Shown here piece by piece: positions 11,162 to 23,500 of a DNA stretch of 64,000 bases (positions within the stretch are counted from its first letter, which is position 1; each line of letters begins with the position of its first letter). Below the pieces are notes generated by a model. That model searched no databases and was not told where the DNA came from. It worked only from the letters and a program-made list of their open reading frames with translations. The stretch spans positions 62,001 through 126,000 of the forward strand of contig WTXI01000005.1 of assembly GCA_022376515.1 (NCBI GenBank). Direction: 5' to 3'. Source of the stretch: Lactifluus volemus. Taxonomy: Eukaryota; Basidiomycota; Agaricomycetes; Russulales; Russulaceae. Made by a program: the position numbers and the translations under genes.

Positions 11162-14100
11162 CTAAAACAGGTCCACAGACCTCCGCCTCGGCGAGATGAC
11201 ACCGATGACTTTACTCTCAAATGATAACAAATCTCCACCCTGCGTCACGACGAGGTCCGAAGAGCCTGAAGAAGCCTCTCGCGTATCGCAACCCAGCAAT
11301 TTTTCGAGGTTCGTCGAGGCCAGGGCGAGCGCCTGGGTCTTCGAGATACGACCACCTGCCTCCAACGCCGCCTACCACGTGGTTGACGTCCGTCAATGCC
11401 GCGGAGTTAGGACGAAGAAAAATAAATCAAAAAGAGATCGGCACACGCACCCATCCCGCGTCGAAACGCGTGTTTCGCGCGCTCGACGCCTCGTCGACGC
11501 CAATGCCAACGGTGACATTGTGTCCGAGGAAGAGTGCAATTTCCGTCTCCTTAGAAAGCGGGGGTCCAGGTAGTCTATGAAAGTTTTATGTCAAATGCCG
11601 GGAATCAGCCCCAATCGCAAAAAAAACGCACACTCTCCGCCGTTCCCACGTGGTAGGGAACGGCCTAGATGGTTTGAAGATGATGCCGATGTCTGCCATC
11701 GCTATTTCCTTCACGAGGAGATGTGCCTCTGTCGCGCCGGTAATCGTCATGTGAATGATTGCACCAGTCTTCTCTTCCACTTCCTTCTTCAGCAGGATCA
11801 GTGTGGCGATTACGTCCGCACTATGTGCCTCTATCACGATCGGAATGAGACCCTGACCGAAATTCAGCATATAGGTGCATACAAGGTGAGATATAGACGG
11901 ACCCTTGCAACATCCCTGAAGGATATTTGGGATTCGACAGTGACATCGTCAGGCAGTGCCAACAACAAATTGCGCAGCGCCGCGATTTGCGTGCTGATGC
12001 TCGGCCTGCCAGTGAGGGAAAAGTGACCGACCGACACGTGCAACGCAGTGATCTCCTGGATGACCGCCCCATCGGCGAGCTTGTGAGTCGCACCAGTAGA
12101 GAACGACGCACTCAAACCGCCAAAGAAGCCGTCATGAACTGGCGCGACGATGGCCTTGGTAACACCAGCGTGATATGCTAGCCTGAAACAAACGAAGACG
12201 CGTTAGGTAGCGCCACATAAAGGTAAACGACGACACGAACAGGGTATCACGACCGGCGAATTGCAATGCGTCTATGGCACGAACGGTGGAATGGTCACCA
12301 CTACCTACGAGTTTGGGAACCTGACTGGCTAGCGAGTCAAATAAGAATCCGTCACCGGTTGACGGCTCGAATTGGATCTCCTGGAGGCCAAGCGGGGAAC
12401 CGTATGTTACGAGCCCCGGAGAGATTGCGCCGCCCTGTAGATCCACGACGCGGACTTGTTCGCTGTCGGCGAGGCCTTCGAGGGAGCAAGTAGCCGCTGG
12501 ACCATAGCAGATTATGTTACCATTACGCACAGCTACGACGCCGGCTTCATTGCTTTTTGGGAGTACACCTCTGCGAGTTCGCCACGATGTGGAATGACGA
12601 CATTGCTGACACCCGTGAAGAGGATAGTATCCGAAGAGGCTGCTTCGGGAAGAAGCGGTGGAAGTCCCTCAAACGCGATTGCTGCTTCCGCCTCACGATC
12701 AAAGTTGGGTACCTTTGGAAGTTCTTGGAATGTTTCAGGCTTGGAAACTACATGTGGTACATGCAGCTGTGGGATCCCATCAATGAAAACTTGAGCTGGT
12801 GTGGCACCAAGCGCTAATGGGTGGCTATCCCAAACAACTAGATCTTCCCGCGAAACATCAACGTCAGGCGCCGTCCATATTGGGAAGCATACCACCAACT
12901 CACCAGCATCCCAACCTGGGGATCAAACAATTCATGAGTGATCCGACTGCATGCCTACGATCGCCATAATAGGCGCACTTACCCTCCTTTAGGTAACCGA
13001 TACGATGCTCCAACCCAAGGACCTGAGCAGGAAGGGTTGTTACGGCAGCGAGTGCCAAATTAGCGGGAAGGCCGTAGTAGTGCACTTGCTGCGCCTCATA
13101 TATGAGGTATCTGGAATTGAGAACCGGGTGATCGGACTGCAATAAGCATTAGTTCATGCCGGGGTACGCCACTACCAGAAATTGGAACGCATTTAGCTAC
13201 CTTGACAACAACCTCAAGCCCATTCTCGGACAGGATTCGCGCAGCGAACTCTGAGCCTCGGTACGCTTCCCGCTTGTACCTTTAGGAGAAAAAGGGGACG
13301 CCTCTTGTTGGTACGGGCAACCGGCTAAGTGGAACCACAACGTACCGCGCAAACGTTGCGAAGATGGCAACCGCAGGGGGGTGTCCTGTGCCATGTGAGC
13401 TACACTTTTCTGTTGGGTTATACTCCATACCATATGCCCGCTTCAACACGTCCGGAACTAAGTATGCTTCGTGCGCATGGTGCACTGCTGCGATTGGAAA
13501 CTTGAACTCATTGGAAAGCTGTGGCACAGGAGTCATCAAGCTCCATCCAGGTAACTCGGCAATCAACTATCCGTACTCGTATCAAGTCATCCAGGTCGAC
13601 GGCTTCATAACAGTGTGTTTGAACCTTTTGAAAATAGATAAATCTCGACCTAAACGGTGCGGAGAGAAACCCATGCCTTGACTCTTCCTCGGAGGATATC
13701 AACCAGAGCCTCCCATTGCAAGTCCTCGGGAAATTCACCCAAATTAGACCATCGCCCGGCAAGAGCGGCGCTACAGTATGCATCCTGCTGTTCTTTGATC
13801 CGGCGTGCCTTATCATATCTGCAGCGAACCCATTCATCAAACCTATTTTATAATACAGATCAACTAAGCATACGCTTGTCGGAGCGCCCAAAAAGTGTCC
13901 ATGCGAGTATCGCCGTAGATTCGACCTGAAGGAACAAGTTCAGAAATATGTCAAAGAAATTTGGGGAACGCACTGGGGTTTTCTCCTAAAGCGCCAAGAA
14001 CAACGATAAGACTATTCCCAAACTTGAGGAGAGGGTCTCACCACATGCAAGTCTGAGTTTGCATGAAAAAAAAAAGGTTTAAACCCGCAGGCAAAGTGAC

Positions 14101-15017
14101 ACTCACTTCATCTGTCTCCATGGTACATGACCACTGTCGTGATGGGTATTGTTGATATCGTGAGAGGGCTCGAGCAACATCGAAGTTGGCGAGCGTTCTG
14201 TCGTTTTCCGTAGTTTAATCGTAAACGCCTGACCACCTTTCAGAAGAGATTTAGTTGGTAGGTTAGACGAACTAAGGTGCAAGCTGACCGATCGCATTTA
14301 TAGAGCCGGGTAGCACGATGGCAGTCGTAACACCACCGGCAATGGACAAGGCATAAGAATCGTCGTGGGTGTTGAGACCATCCAGCGAACGAAGCCACGG
14401 CTGAATAGTTCCTTTCCACGAGTTGTTATCAACCGCACCGCTGAGTGCGGGTGAGGATGCATCACCGAGGTGTGAATGGGGGTCGATGATCCTGTTTCAG
14501 ATGAATGCAGTATCAATACTACCAGACCGTACATTGGCACGGACCCTGGGGTAACCCAAGCACCTCGCACATCTACAACGTCAAGCTCTCCACGGGCTAC
14601 CATGGCATCAAACTCCAGTCCAAAAGCGCTGAGATTCACATTTCCAACGCCTCGAATGATACCCTGGTCGATAAATATGTCTCCCCCGAGAACTTGTGTT
14701 CCATTATTCTCGCCTGTCCAGATACGCGCGTTGTGCAAGAGTGTCGGTTTTGTGCCACGTACGAAACGATCCGACTGTGTCCGGTCATGAAAGCTGGCAG
14801 AAGGACCAGCAGATATTTTCAACGAGGCACAACGCGCGAGAACTTGTTCAGCGTGTAATGGACGCTGACCCAGGGGGTGAAAGAGGGAGCGAAAGCTGTC
14901 GCCAATGAAATAGACCTGGAGCCCAGCAACCAGGGTAAGGATCAAGATGACCTTTGCCCTGAAATTTCGAGGCGGGGTAATGCTGGTAGAATTGAAAATG
15001 TGAGACCATTTGGTCAT
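11162..15017 (-). CDS. Membrane-anchored amidohydrolase, copy 1 (often annotated CE9 or composite metal-dependent hydrolase)
   Basis: Large metal-dependent hydrolase of the amidohydrolase superfamily; the substrate is unknown. It starts MTKWSHIFNS, and a single hydrophobic helix (FRAKVILILTLVAGLQVYFI) makes it a probable type II membrane protein. Then come LLHNARIWTGENNGTQ, the metal-binding HxH in IIDPHSHLGD, GGVTTAIVLPGS, CGENPSRIYGDTRMDTFWAL, AAVHHAHEAYLVPD, the catalytic-Asp segment SDHPVLNSRYL, GWDADLVVWDSHPLALG, and a C-terminal half ending SVDLF. More than ten exons are present, including two of 12 nt (13974-13985 and 12904-12915). The frame breaks once, at a five-T run (12554-12558): one more base would join ELAEVYSQK to VVAVRNGNIICYG. 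It is the paralogue of the gene at 20540-24320. The CE9 label is from memory of basidiomycete annotations and should be treated as a hint only. Confidence 0.82.
12904..12915 (-). other. 12-nt microexon, amidohydrolase copy 1
   Basis: GTTGGGATGCTG between CCCCAG and GTGAGT. It encodes most of GWDA and completes the signature GWDADLVVWDSHP. The same 12-nt exon occurs in copy 2 at 22603-22614. Confidence 0.85.
13974..13985 (-). other. 12-nt microexon, amidohydrolase copy 1
   Basis: GAGAAAACCCCA between CTTTAG and GTGCGT. It supplies the centre of CGENPSRIYG. Copy 2 has a 12-nt exon at the same place (21567-21578). Confidence 0.85.
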
Positions 15018-15982
15018 GGCCGTTGTGGGTGTCTAAGATGTCGCCGTATGGCACGCCTGCCCATTCGTGGTGGTGCGACCGCGTGCTGGCCACGGTTTCC
15101 GGTTCCGTTCCGGTGCTTAGCGAATGAGACCGGTGAATCCCGAAGATAACTTGAGGAGCGGTTCACTTCCGGTACAGCTGTAACCGCATAGTACACCGAT
15201 GCGGTTTGCAATTCCCCGTGTATGCCGGTCTATACAGCGCGACATTCAATCGTCGGTACGTATCTAGGTATGTTAAAGGCTACGGAATTCATAACAAATG
15301 GAATCAACAAAAGTACTTTGTGAGTTAGGTTGGCTCGCTATTATACAAAGTGTGTTTTGGCACGAACACAAAAAAGAACAAAAGATCCGATGTACGATTA
15401 CGGATGAGGGGTGGTTGTGGTTGTGCCTTGTAGCGATCCAGGAATCGGGCACTAGCGTTTCAAATTAATTTTGTGGAAACAAGTGGTGGCTGACTCGTGC
15501 AGTGGTACTCGGTGACAGTAGCAGAATTGCTGGCAAGCCGACGAAGAGCCGACGAGTTGATGGCCTAATTGTTTGATACAGTGAGTTTGTGTGGTCGTGG
15601 TCATGGCAGAGCTGGGCGGCATGAACGGACAGTTACGATCATTTGCAGATTAAGGAAGGAGGGCCGAGGGGGTACTTGTAGCTGTAGTGTAGAGTACATG
15701 CTACTAGTACTAGTACAGCACAAGTAGATATATACATACAGTAATGTTAAGCAGGGTATGAAAGATAAATGCAAATGTATTATGGAAACGTAAAGGCCGG
15801 AGGGGATGCCAAAGTGAGAACCCAGCAAGTCGGCTGACGGTGGACAGCCCAGCCGAGTGGCGATTGGACTAGACCTTCGATTGAGCTCACATTGTCGCCC
15901 CCGGTACACATTTCCCTCCTCCTCTCTCTTTCCCTTACATCCACCATCCTCCCTTTTCTTCTCTTTCTTCATCTCCTCCAGA
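15018..15982. other. Divergent promoter region
   Basis: About 960 bp between the starts of amidohydrolase copy 1 (-) and the AF4-like candidate (+). The last 150 bp before the plus-strand ATG are CT-rich, a typical fungal promoter or leader. A 157-codon antisense open frame across this CT-rich tract is compositional and is not called. Confidence 0.4.
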
Positions 15983-17709
15983 ATGTCCCCTTCGTCTATC
16001 GTACTTTCTTCCTCCTCACTGCCATCAACCGTAAACCACAAGCATCGCAAGCGGTAACGTCCATCATTTATCACCCTATTGGCGTCATCGTCTCAATCCC
16101 TTCCCCTACCCTTCGCAGTCCCTCGAGGAACCAATTGTTAAAGAACTTGCAGGTTCTGATTTGTTCCTCTGTCCTCCCTCCATTTCCCGTAGCTAATTAG
16201 CACCGCCTCGTCCAGATCCTAGGCGAACTCTCAGCACCACTTCCCCCAAATCTCCCGCCATCGCCGCCTGCTTCTAGGCCTTCCTCCCCTGCGCCTCCTG
16301 CGAAACGAACGCTCGAGTCGTTTCATACATACGATCCTGTAAAGCGCACGCGCGTGGACGACTACCCCGAAAAGTATATTCGTCATCAGGCACAACCTCC
16401 AAACCGCTCGGAACCAGAGGAGGGCGAGCTGCGTGATGACCCCGCACCCCCCACATCTTCCTCCCGTCTCCCCCCCTTCCCCCCCTCCTCATTGCATTCC
16501 CTACCCATACAGCGCCCTCGGAAGAACGTTCAACGAGGCGACCCAATATTTAATGAGCTCCACGATCGCTATCATCATTATGGCCGCATGCTCAAATACT
16601 CTGGAGACGCCCGTCATTGGTCTACTTTCTCCCCACAACATAAGGAATACCGCCCACTTCCAAATCCGCCTCCACCAAATTCGCCATATCATAAGCATGG
16701 TGCCCTCATTGCCCGTCTCGAACTTCTCGACGCCCTCATCTGCTTCACGTATTCCATCTGGATCACCGACTACTCCAAAGACGCGTGCATAACCGGCTCA
16801 TGGCAAACAGCGGAAGCTTTCCTCAACTGGACTAGGAACAAGTGGACAGCTGAGAATGCGTCAAGCGAACGCGAAAAGGCATTCCTTGGACTCATGTAGG
16901 TATTTCCAGCCCCTCCCCACACCACACGCTCACCGGGCCCCATCCACGCCAGTTTTATGATCGAAGCCTTCATTCATACACGCATGTTTGTCTTCGCCAC
17001 CAAGCAGAGTGCTGACAGGGAAATGGACCAGTTGATGGACCAGGCCCGAGCGCTTGTTGAAAACATTTCGGCCCCCCCCACTAGTGCTTCTGGCACGCCA
17101 CTTACGGTTACTCAGTCGACCCCGCCGATGCTTCCCTCCCCGGCGAGCATCGTCGCAACAAGCAGCGCCAATTCGACTCCAACAAGCCGCCCGTCCGACA
17201 CCATATCTGTAACAGGTGATACTTCCGCCTCGATCGCGCCCGCCCGACCCACACCTAATCCCGCAGCTCGCTCACGAGAGCAACTATTCCGTCTAGGCCG
17301 CCCCCCACCATCCGTTGCCAACTCTGTCTCGGTAGAGATATCTGCTGCATTCACCCATACACTTAGGACCCTGACCAAAGACGTGATGTGGGCGTCTCAT
17401 TGCATGAGACAGTCCCAAGCGCGCTTAACGCTTCGCACTTTATCGGATCATTTTCCGACCACCTTTACACGTATTATCCACTCGTCCCTCTCGCACAATC
17501 AAGAATATGAACCCGACATCGAGGACGAAGAAGGCGAACTATTCTGGCCCGGCGCCCCCTCTACTGGTGAGGGTTTGGGCTGGGTGTGTCTCGTGGGAAA
17601 AGCAATGATCAAAGAATTCGGTCGAGAGATCGGGTATCTGGGCTACGACGGCGTTGTTCCGAAACCCGAGCCATCCTCCTCCTCCCGCCCTCCCGCACAG
17701 CGTCGATAG
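15983..17709 (+). CDS. Pro-rich nuclear protein candidate with AF4/FMR2 C-terminal-like helical domain
   Basis: I do not recognise an orthologue with certainty. Spliced from ATG 15983 it reads SSLPSTVNHKHRKR, then SRNQLLKNLQHRLVQILGEL, a Pro-rich stretch with a basic patch (VKRTRVDDYPEKY) and EEGELRDDP. A helical region follows: FNELHDRYHHYGRMLKYSGD, ALIARLELLDALICFTYSIW, a short linker, and FMIEAFIHTRMFVFATKQSA. After a Ser/Thr/Pro linker come more helices (VSVEISAAFTHTLRTLTKDV, MRQSQARLTLRTLSDHF). The order (two-part helical repeat domain split by a Ser/Pro linker, with a C-terminal packing helix) resembles the C-terminal homology domain of AF4/FMR2 scaffold proteins of the super elongation complex. 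That is inference from pattern, not from alignment. It sits between the two amidohydrolase paralogues and converges with RPS5. Confidence 0.6.
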
Positions 17710-19449
17710 TTTTTGACACATCCTGGTCTGGTTGACCGTGAAATTCTTTGAGTGGAAGCATCACAATTAGGACTTACAAAATGTGCGGCACACTTTCACT
17801 GCACGGAGGGCCCCTCTTGTCAATGCCCCCACCCACCCAGATCGAAAAGACGGCAGCGTCTGATTTGCCGCCAGGCGGCATTTCTTCCACCTGCCCCTAT
17901 TCTGTGACACCGAGTCCTCCTGCGCCGCGAAGCGACCGATATGTTATCGTGGATCGGTTGTCTTTTCTTAGTCGCTCACTCCGCACCTTCGCACCTCATG
18001 GCACACATCCTATTTATTCGCTTATTGCCAGACCCCGGCTGCGCCGTTTATGTGGGCGGGTTTACCAAATCGGTCCGGGCATGCACATCAGGTCAATTTC
18101 TCCTATTCCTGGACCAGGCCAGCTTATCTATCTATCGTACTCTGGCATATCCTACACTTTGTGTAATATCCCCCCCCCCGCATCGTGTCTTCTCGTTCTC
18201 CCCATACCCTCTCATGCAATCACCCTTGAGGACATAGCGATTCGCTGTGCTCGGAGGTAGCGTGACACCGAGTCCCACGTGCGCAGTGTACGGATCACCT
18301 CCCGGCCCCTCCATCCGGCAACTTGTCAACATCGCGCACCCTTGTTTCATTCGATTGTACAATAGAGTAATTTGGAAATAGAGGATGGGCCATTTCACTG
18401 CAATTTTTCAAACCCCTTCAAATTGTGCGATTCGGCTGTTGTTTGTCGCAACCCCATCTTTTCACCTTTTGCAAGGACATTCATTATAAATTGATTTTGA
18501 TGTGTTCGCGCGCGCTTAAACACTTCATCCATCTTCCCTATCTAGCATTCCCATGACACAAACATTTGAATTGGCCCTGGTAAATCGAACATTCTGTTTT
18601 CAGTCAACATCAACAGACGGGACATGAGTGAAGATTTGGGGGGAGAAGGGGGGAGGGAACGAACAAGGCTTGGAAGACTCTTTAGCGGCCGACATTGTCG
18701 GGCGCCACCGAGGCAAATTTAATGAAGTGAAAAAAATGATCAAAGTAATGTCAAGTTAGGCTCCAAAAGGTGCCAAGCCAAATGAACGGACCCAGTGAAT
18801 TTATCAACCTGGGGCGCTGATACTTTTATGTATCTAGGAGTCTTCAAACCTGCGGGTCGACACGGCGGAACCCCACTTTAGCAAGGTCATATTCATCCCC
18901 TTCAATGTAAATTTTAACTGAAGGGGATAGAGTTATGATGGCGCCGCCGATTGCACGCGAGTCCCCACTGCGTATGCGTACATCGGCCACCTGCTACAAT
19001 CACGCGCGGCGCCACGCCGCACTTATCCTTCCAGAGGAAAAGGGCACACTTTTCCAATGGTGTTGAGATATCCCCACAGGCACAACCCCGCTCCCGCTCC
19101 CGAGGCCTGGGCCCCCAAATTCCCGACAGATGAATGTTACCTAAGCATTAAACTCAACAGGTCTTCTTCCCAATCCTCGCACGGACTCTTCCAGGAGGAT
19201 TTCCGAGGATCTGCCCATGCCACCATGACACATGTGTGTCAATCTAGACTCCAAAAGAATTTAAAACTGCTGCATTTGGGAACGAGTCATTCTGTTTTTG
19301 CCTAGGAATCGCACACGGACTTTCGTAATACCAGCACGTGGACGATGTATAAAAACATGCATATACAGGCGGGATGCGAATGCGGCAAAAAGAAGGATGG
19401 TTGGAGAAGAGTGCGCCGCGACAACTGCTTCTTCCATGGAAACGAGCAT
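17710..19449. other. Convergent intergenic region, 1.7 kb
   Basis: Lies between the 3' ends of the AF4-like candidate (+) and RPS5 (-). Open frames of up to 170 codons at 17748-18260 have no domain and overlap alternative frames equally well, so I do not call them. A perfect 10-bp inverted repeat is present at 18895-18928. It may include long 3' UTRs or a noncoding transcript. Confidence 0.4.
18895..18928. repeat. Perfect inverted repeat (10-bp arms, 14-nt spacer)
   Basis: ATCCCCTTCA at 18895-18904 and TGAAGGGGAT at 18919-18928, separated by an AT-rich spacer. It could form a stem-loop in a transcript. It lies about 520 bp downstream of the RPS5 stop. Confidence 0.6.
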
Positions 19450-20341
19450 TCATCGATTTGATTTAGCGACACGCTCAAGTTCATCCTTTTTCTGCATAGC
19501 TGCGCGTGGGTAACAGAAACTCAGAAGTGGGCGTGACAAACCTTTATAGCGTATGAATTCGAAGAACCCTTAGCTGCGTTGATGAGTTCATCAGCGAGGC
19601 ACTCCGCGACGGACTTAACGTTGCGGAATGCAGATTCGCGCGTCTGAAAAAAAATGCGATGAGACAACCATGTGAGGAGGGGAACGTTGCAAAGTTAAAC
19701 ATACGCCAATGGTTAGTAGTGAGATAGCCTGATTCACTCTCCGCAGAGGCGAAACATCAACAGCCTGGCGACGAACAGTACCTTGAGAGCCGATACGTGT
19801 AGAATCTTCACGAGGACCAGTGTTGACAATGGCATCGACAAGAACCTAGATTTTGGGAAAAGGTTGAGGAAGCGAATCATAAACGCAGAACAAGCAGCCT
19901 CACCTGGATTGGGTTCTGATCTGTGAGGAGGTGGATAATCTCGAATGCATGTGCAACAATGCGGACTGCCAAAAGTTTCTTGCCATTGTTGCGACCCTTC
20001 ATCATCAGACTAATAGCATATATATGTATCTTGTCTATGAAAGAGAGCTATTTTGACCAACCTGTCTACAAGCCGTTCAACTATGGGCATCTGAGCTTTT
20101 TTGAACTGTTTTTTGGCATATCTGCCGGCGGTATGGGGGAGATAGACAGCATGGCGAATTTGAATGTAATCAGTCAGTGAGATGTCTTTCACCTCCACGC
20201 TGGATAGTGAAAGAGTCTGTCTGTTTGTCGGAGTAAAGCGGAGGCAATCATGACGCACTCCTGAGTATCCCACTTGCCGAAGAGCTTGACCTCCTGCCCC
20301 AGCTTTGAGACATCCTTCGGGAGTGTTTGTACAGTGGCCAT
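19450..20341 (-). CDS. RPS5: 40S ribosomal protein S5 (uS7)
   Basis: Small-subunit protein uS7, which binds the 18S rRNA head and contacts the E-site tRNA. The spliced protein starts [20 protein letters not shown] and contains [97 protein letters not shown] and [13 protein letters not shown]. It ends [20 protein letters not shown] followed by AKSNR. Six exons are seen and length matches the eukaryotic family. No frameshift is needed. Its start is 198 bp from that of amidohydrolase copy 2 on the other strand, so the two share a divergent promoter. Expect strong constitutive expression. Confidence 0.95.
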
Positions 20342-20539
20342 TTCAAGGAGGGAAATAAGGATGACTACTCGACGAGAAATCAAAGTTTAGCTGCCACTCG
20401 GCAAATCCCGGAAATCTGTATACTTCCATTGCGTCACGTGTTGATGTCGCGTAAAGATAACGTGATCCGCTTTCTGGATAGGCCAAATAAGGCCAAGGCT
20501 GGCTCTTGCCTCCGCCATCAAAGCTTCAAAGCTTCAACC
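20342..20539. promoter_or_regulatory. Shared divergent promoter, RPS5 and amidohydrolase copy 2
   Basis: 198 bp separate the two start codons. A direct repeat AAGCTTCAAAGCTTCAA lies just before the plus-strand ATG. No TATA box is obvious. Confidence 0.5.
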
Positions 20540-23500
20540 ATGGGTGATGCGCCGTTCTCAGTCCCTACGCAGGTCGCGCCTATTCAACGCCGCCAATCTC
20601 ACTTTCGTCGTGCATTCATCTTCCTGTTTCTGACCGTTCTTCTAGTACTCCAGTTATTCTACTCATCTCAAGCTCCCTCTCTGGCTCACACTTCGTCAGT
20701 CCCTATCCATGCCGAACGAAGCTCGCCCGTTGTCGTGCGCTCGATGCTGTACCCGGCCCGTCACCAGACTTTTACAAGCGCAGAAGATCGGATCGCGATG
20801 TCCCGGGTACACGAGCCACCCTCCTCCTCGGTGCGCGCATCTGGACTGGCGGTGACAATGGAACCGAAGTTGTCAAGGGACACGTTTATTTTGACAAGGG
20901 TATCATTAAAGGCGTCGGTGGTTTAGAGGTGCAGACCATCAAACGCTTCACGCTCAAGGTGATCTCGATATCGTGCACACTGAGGGGGCGTGGGTCACAC
21001 CCGGGTAACTTAGGCGTTCTCAAGAGTTATTGAATGGAATTGACTTGCTTCCACACTTTAAGGATAATCGATGCACATTCACATCTCGGGGTGCTCTCTT
21101 CTCCTGCTCTTTCTGGCTCAAATGATGCAAACTCCTACAACGGCCCCATCCTGCCATGGTTACGTTCTCTCGATGGATTGAACACCCACGACGAGTCCTA
21201 TTCGCTTTCCATAGCGGGAGGTGTAACAACAGCACTTGTCCTTCCTGGTTCTGCGAATGCAATTGGCTAGTTGTTCCCTGGCCACCTGATAGTCCAGCCT
21301 GTCTGACAGATTACTCAGGTGGACAAGCTTTCACGATAAAGTTACGCAAGACGGCGGAACGGTCACCCACTGCAATGCTTTTGGAGCCCCCCTATGAGTT
21401 GAATGGAACACATACCACATCGGTGACTCTTCCATGGAGACATATTAAGTGTGTCATCTTTCCGTCATTGTAACCAGCTGACCTTGACATGGAATTGTCA
21501 TAGGCACGCTTGCGGTACGTCCTTCCCTATGTTTTGCAGTAGCGAACTGGTCAGACGTGGCAATAGGCGAGAATCCGGGTATGTCGGAACGGCAGACAGT
21601 AAAAATGGCATCCTCATTCTTACATCAGGTCGTGTGTATGGTGCAACACGCATGGACACGTTTTGGGCATTCCGTCAAGCGTGAGCATAACACCTCGTTC
21701 CTTGTGTGACATATTCCAAAGCGATGAGGTACAGATACGATCGTGCTCGCCAAATCAAAGCGAAGCAAGATGCGTATTGCAGACAGGCGCTCTCTGGCCA
21801 GTGGTCAGACATTGGCGAGTTTCCCGAAGACTTGCAGTGGGAAGCCTTGGTCGACGTATTGCGCGGGCGGGTCAAGGTGAGCCATCCCTTTTTTTTTAAA
21901 TATAAATCGGCTTGTAGATGAATGATAACGCAGGTACAAACCCACTGCTACGAGGCGGTCGACCTGGACGACCTGATTCGAGTAAGAAATTCCGATGCGG
22001 AAGGCCTAATCACTCTTGACACTGCCGCTAGCTTTCCCACGAATTCAAGATTTCTCTCGCTGCTGTACATCACGCTCACGAGGCCTACCTCGTTCCAGAG
22101 GTATTGAAAGGGCATACGGTAAAATTTAAGTCGTCACGCCACAATGACTTGTTCATAGATCCTTCTCTGCCTGCAGGCTCTCCACCCGCTGCTGCTATCT
22201 TTGCCACGCAAGCAAGGTGCATTTACCTTAGCTTGTGTTATGATGGCTCTAAGTTCTACTCTTTCCTAGATATAAGCGCGAGGCATACCGTGGCTCCGAA
22301 TTTGCTCCACGTATTTTAGCTGAAAATGGTATAAGAGTTGTTATGAAGGTATGTTCAGATGTCATCCACAGACACCTACTTATGATTTTTGGCAGAGCGA
22401 CCACCCAGTCATAAATTCTCGATATCTATTATTCGAAGCTCAGCAAGCTCATTATTATGGCTTACCTGAGAATCTCGCGTTGGGCTCCGTGACTACTCAG
22501 CCAGCCCAAGTGATTGGCTTAGACCATCGTATCGGATACATCAAAGAAGGTCGGGGTTTCGAATTGATTCAATGTCTACTCAGCCAATAACACGTATTCT
22601 AGGTTGGGACGCAGGTACGCTCGTTCAGTCTACGCTGTGAAACATACCTCAGAATCTTCCAGATCTGGTCATGTGGGATAGTCATCCCCTCGCTCTTGGT
22701 GCTACTCCGGTGCAAGTTTACATCGACGGAATTGCGCAACTCGAGCTTCCTTACGTTGTTGAAAAGCACAACTCGTTACAGAGCGTGCCAAAGGTTCCGA
22801 ATTTTGGTCGTGAGGCGGCTCAGGCCATTCGCTACGACGGCCTCCCCCCTCTTCTCCCTGATGAATCCCACGTTGGCGACGTCCTTTTCAAAAATGTGAA
22901 AGGTCTTTTTCTTCCCGAACATGACGGCGATCGCATTTTGGATGTATTTGCGACACAGAACATCGATTCTGGCGTTGTGTTGGCGCGTAACGGCAGCATT
23001 GCTTGTTTTGGCACCGAAAGTTCTTGCTCTCTTACACTCTCTGATGGTGATAGCCACCAAGTTCGCATCATCGATCTACAAGGGGGTTCTATAAGCCCTA
23101 GTTTGGTATCATACGGCCCAGCCTTGGGTCTCTCGGAGATAGAAGGCGAGGTCTCCACCCGTGATGGCGATGTCTTCGATCCACTGGTTGCACCTGCATC
23201 CCCAACTGCTGAGCAACTTCTCGTCCGCGCCGTTGACGGGCTACAGTTTGCCGGTCGTGATGCCTTGTTTGTCGTCTTGATCATTTCACCTTCAAGCTAA
23301 CGAACCTTCCTTTCTCCTAGACTTGCCTACCGGGCAGGTGTCACCCGTGCGATCACCGCCCCGGGTCATACTGGCTTTCTCGGTGGTATCGGGGTGGAGT
23401 TTTCCCTTGGTGCTAGGCACAAACTTGAGCAAGGCGCTGTCCATGAGGAGATGACGGGTTTACATGTTTGCATTTTTCAGGGTACCGGGCAGCCTAGCGT

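Noticed and set aside
15601..16074. 157-codon antisense frame with hydrophobic stretches
   Set aside because: It overlaps the CT-rich promoter and exon 1 of the plus-strand gene. Composition explains it.
17748..18260. 170-codon open frame downstream of the AF4-like candidate
   Set aside because: It overlaps another open frame of similar length, has low complexity, no domain and no supporting splice pattern. It lies in a 3' region.
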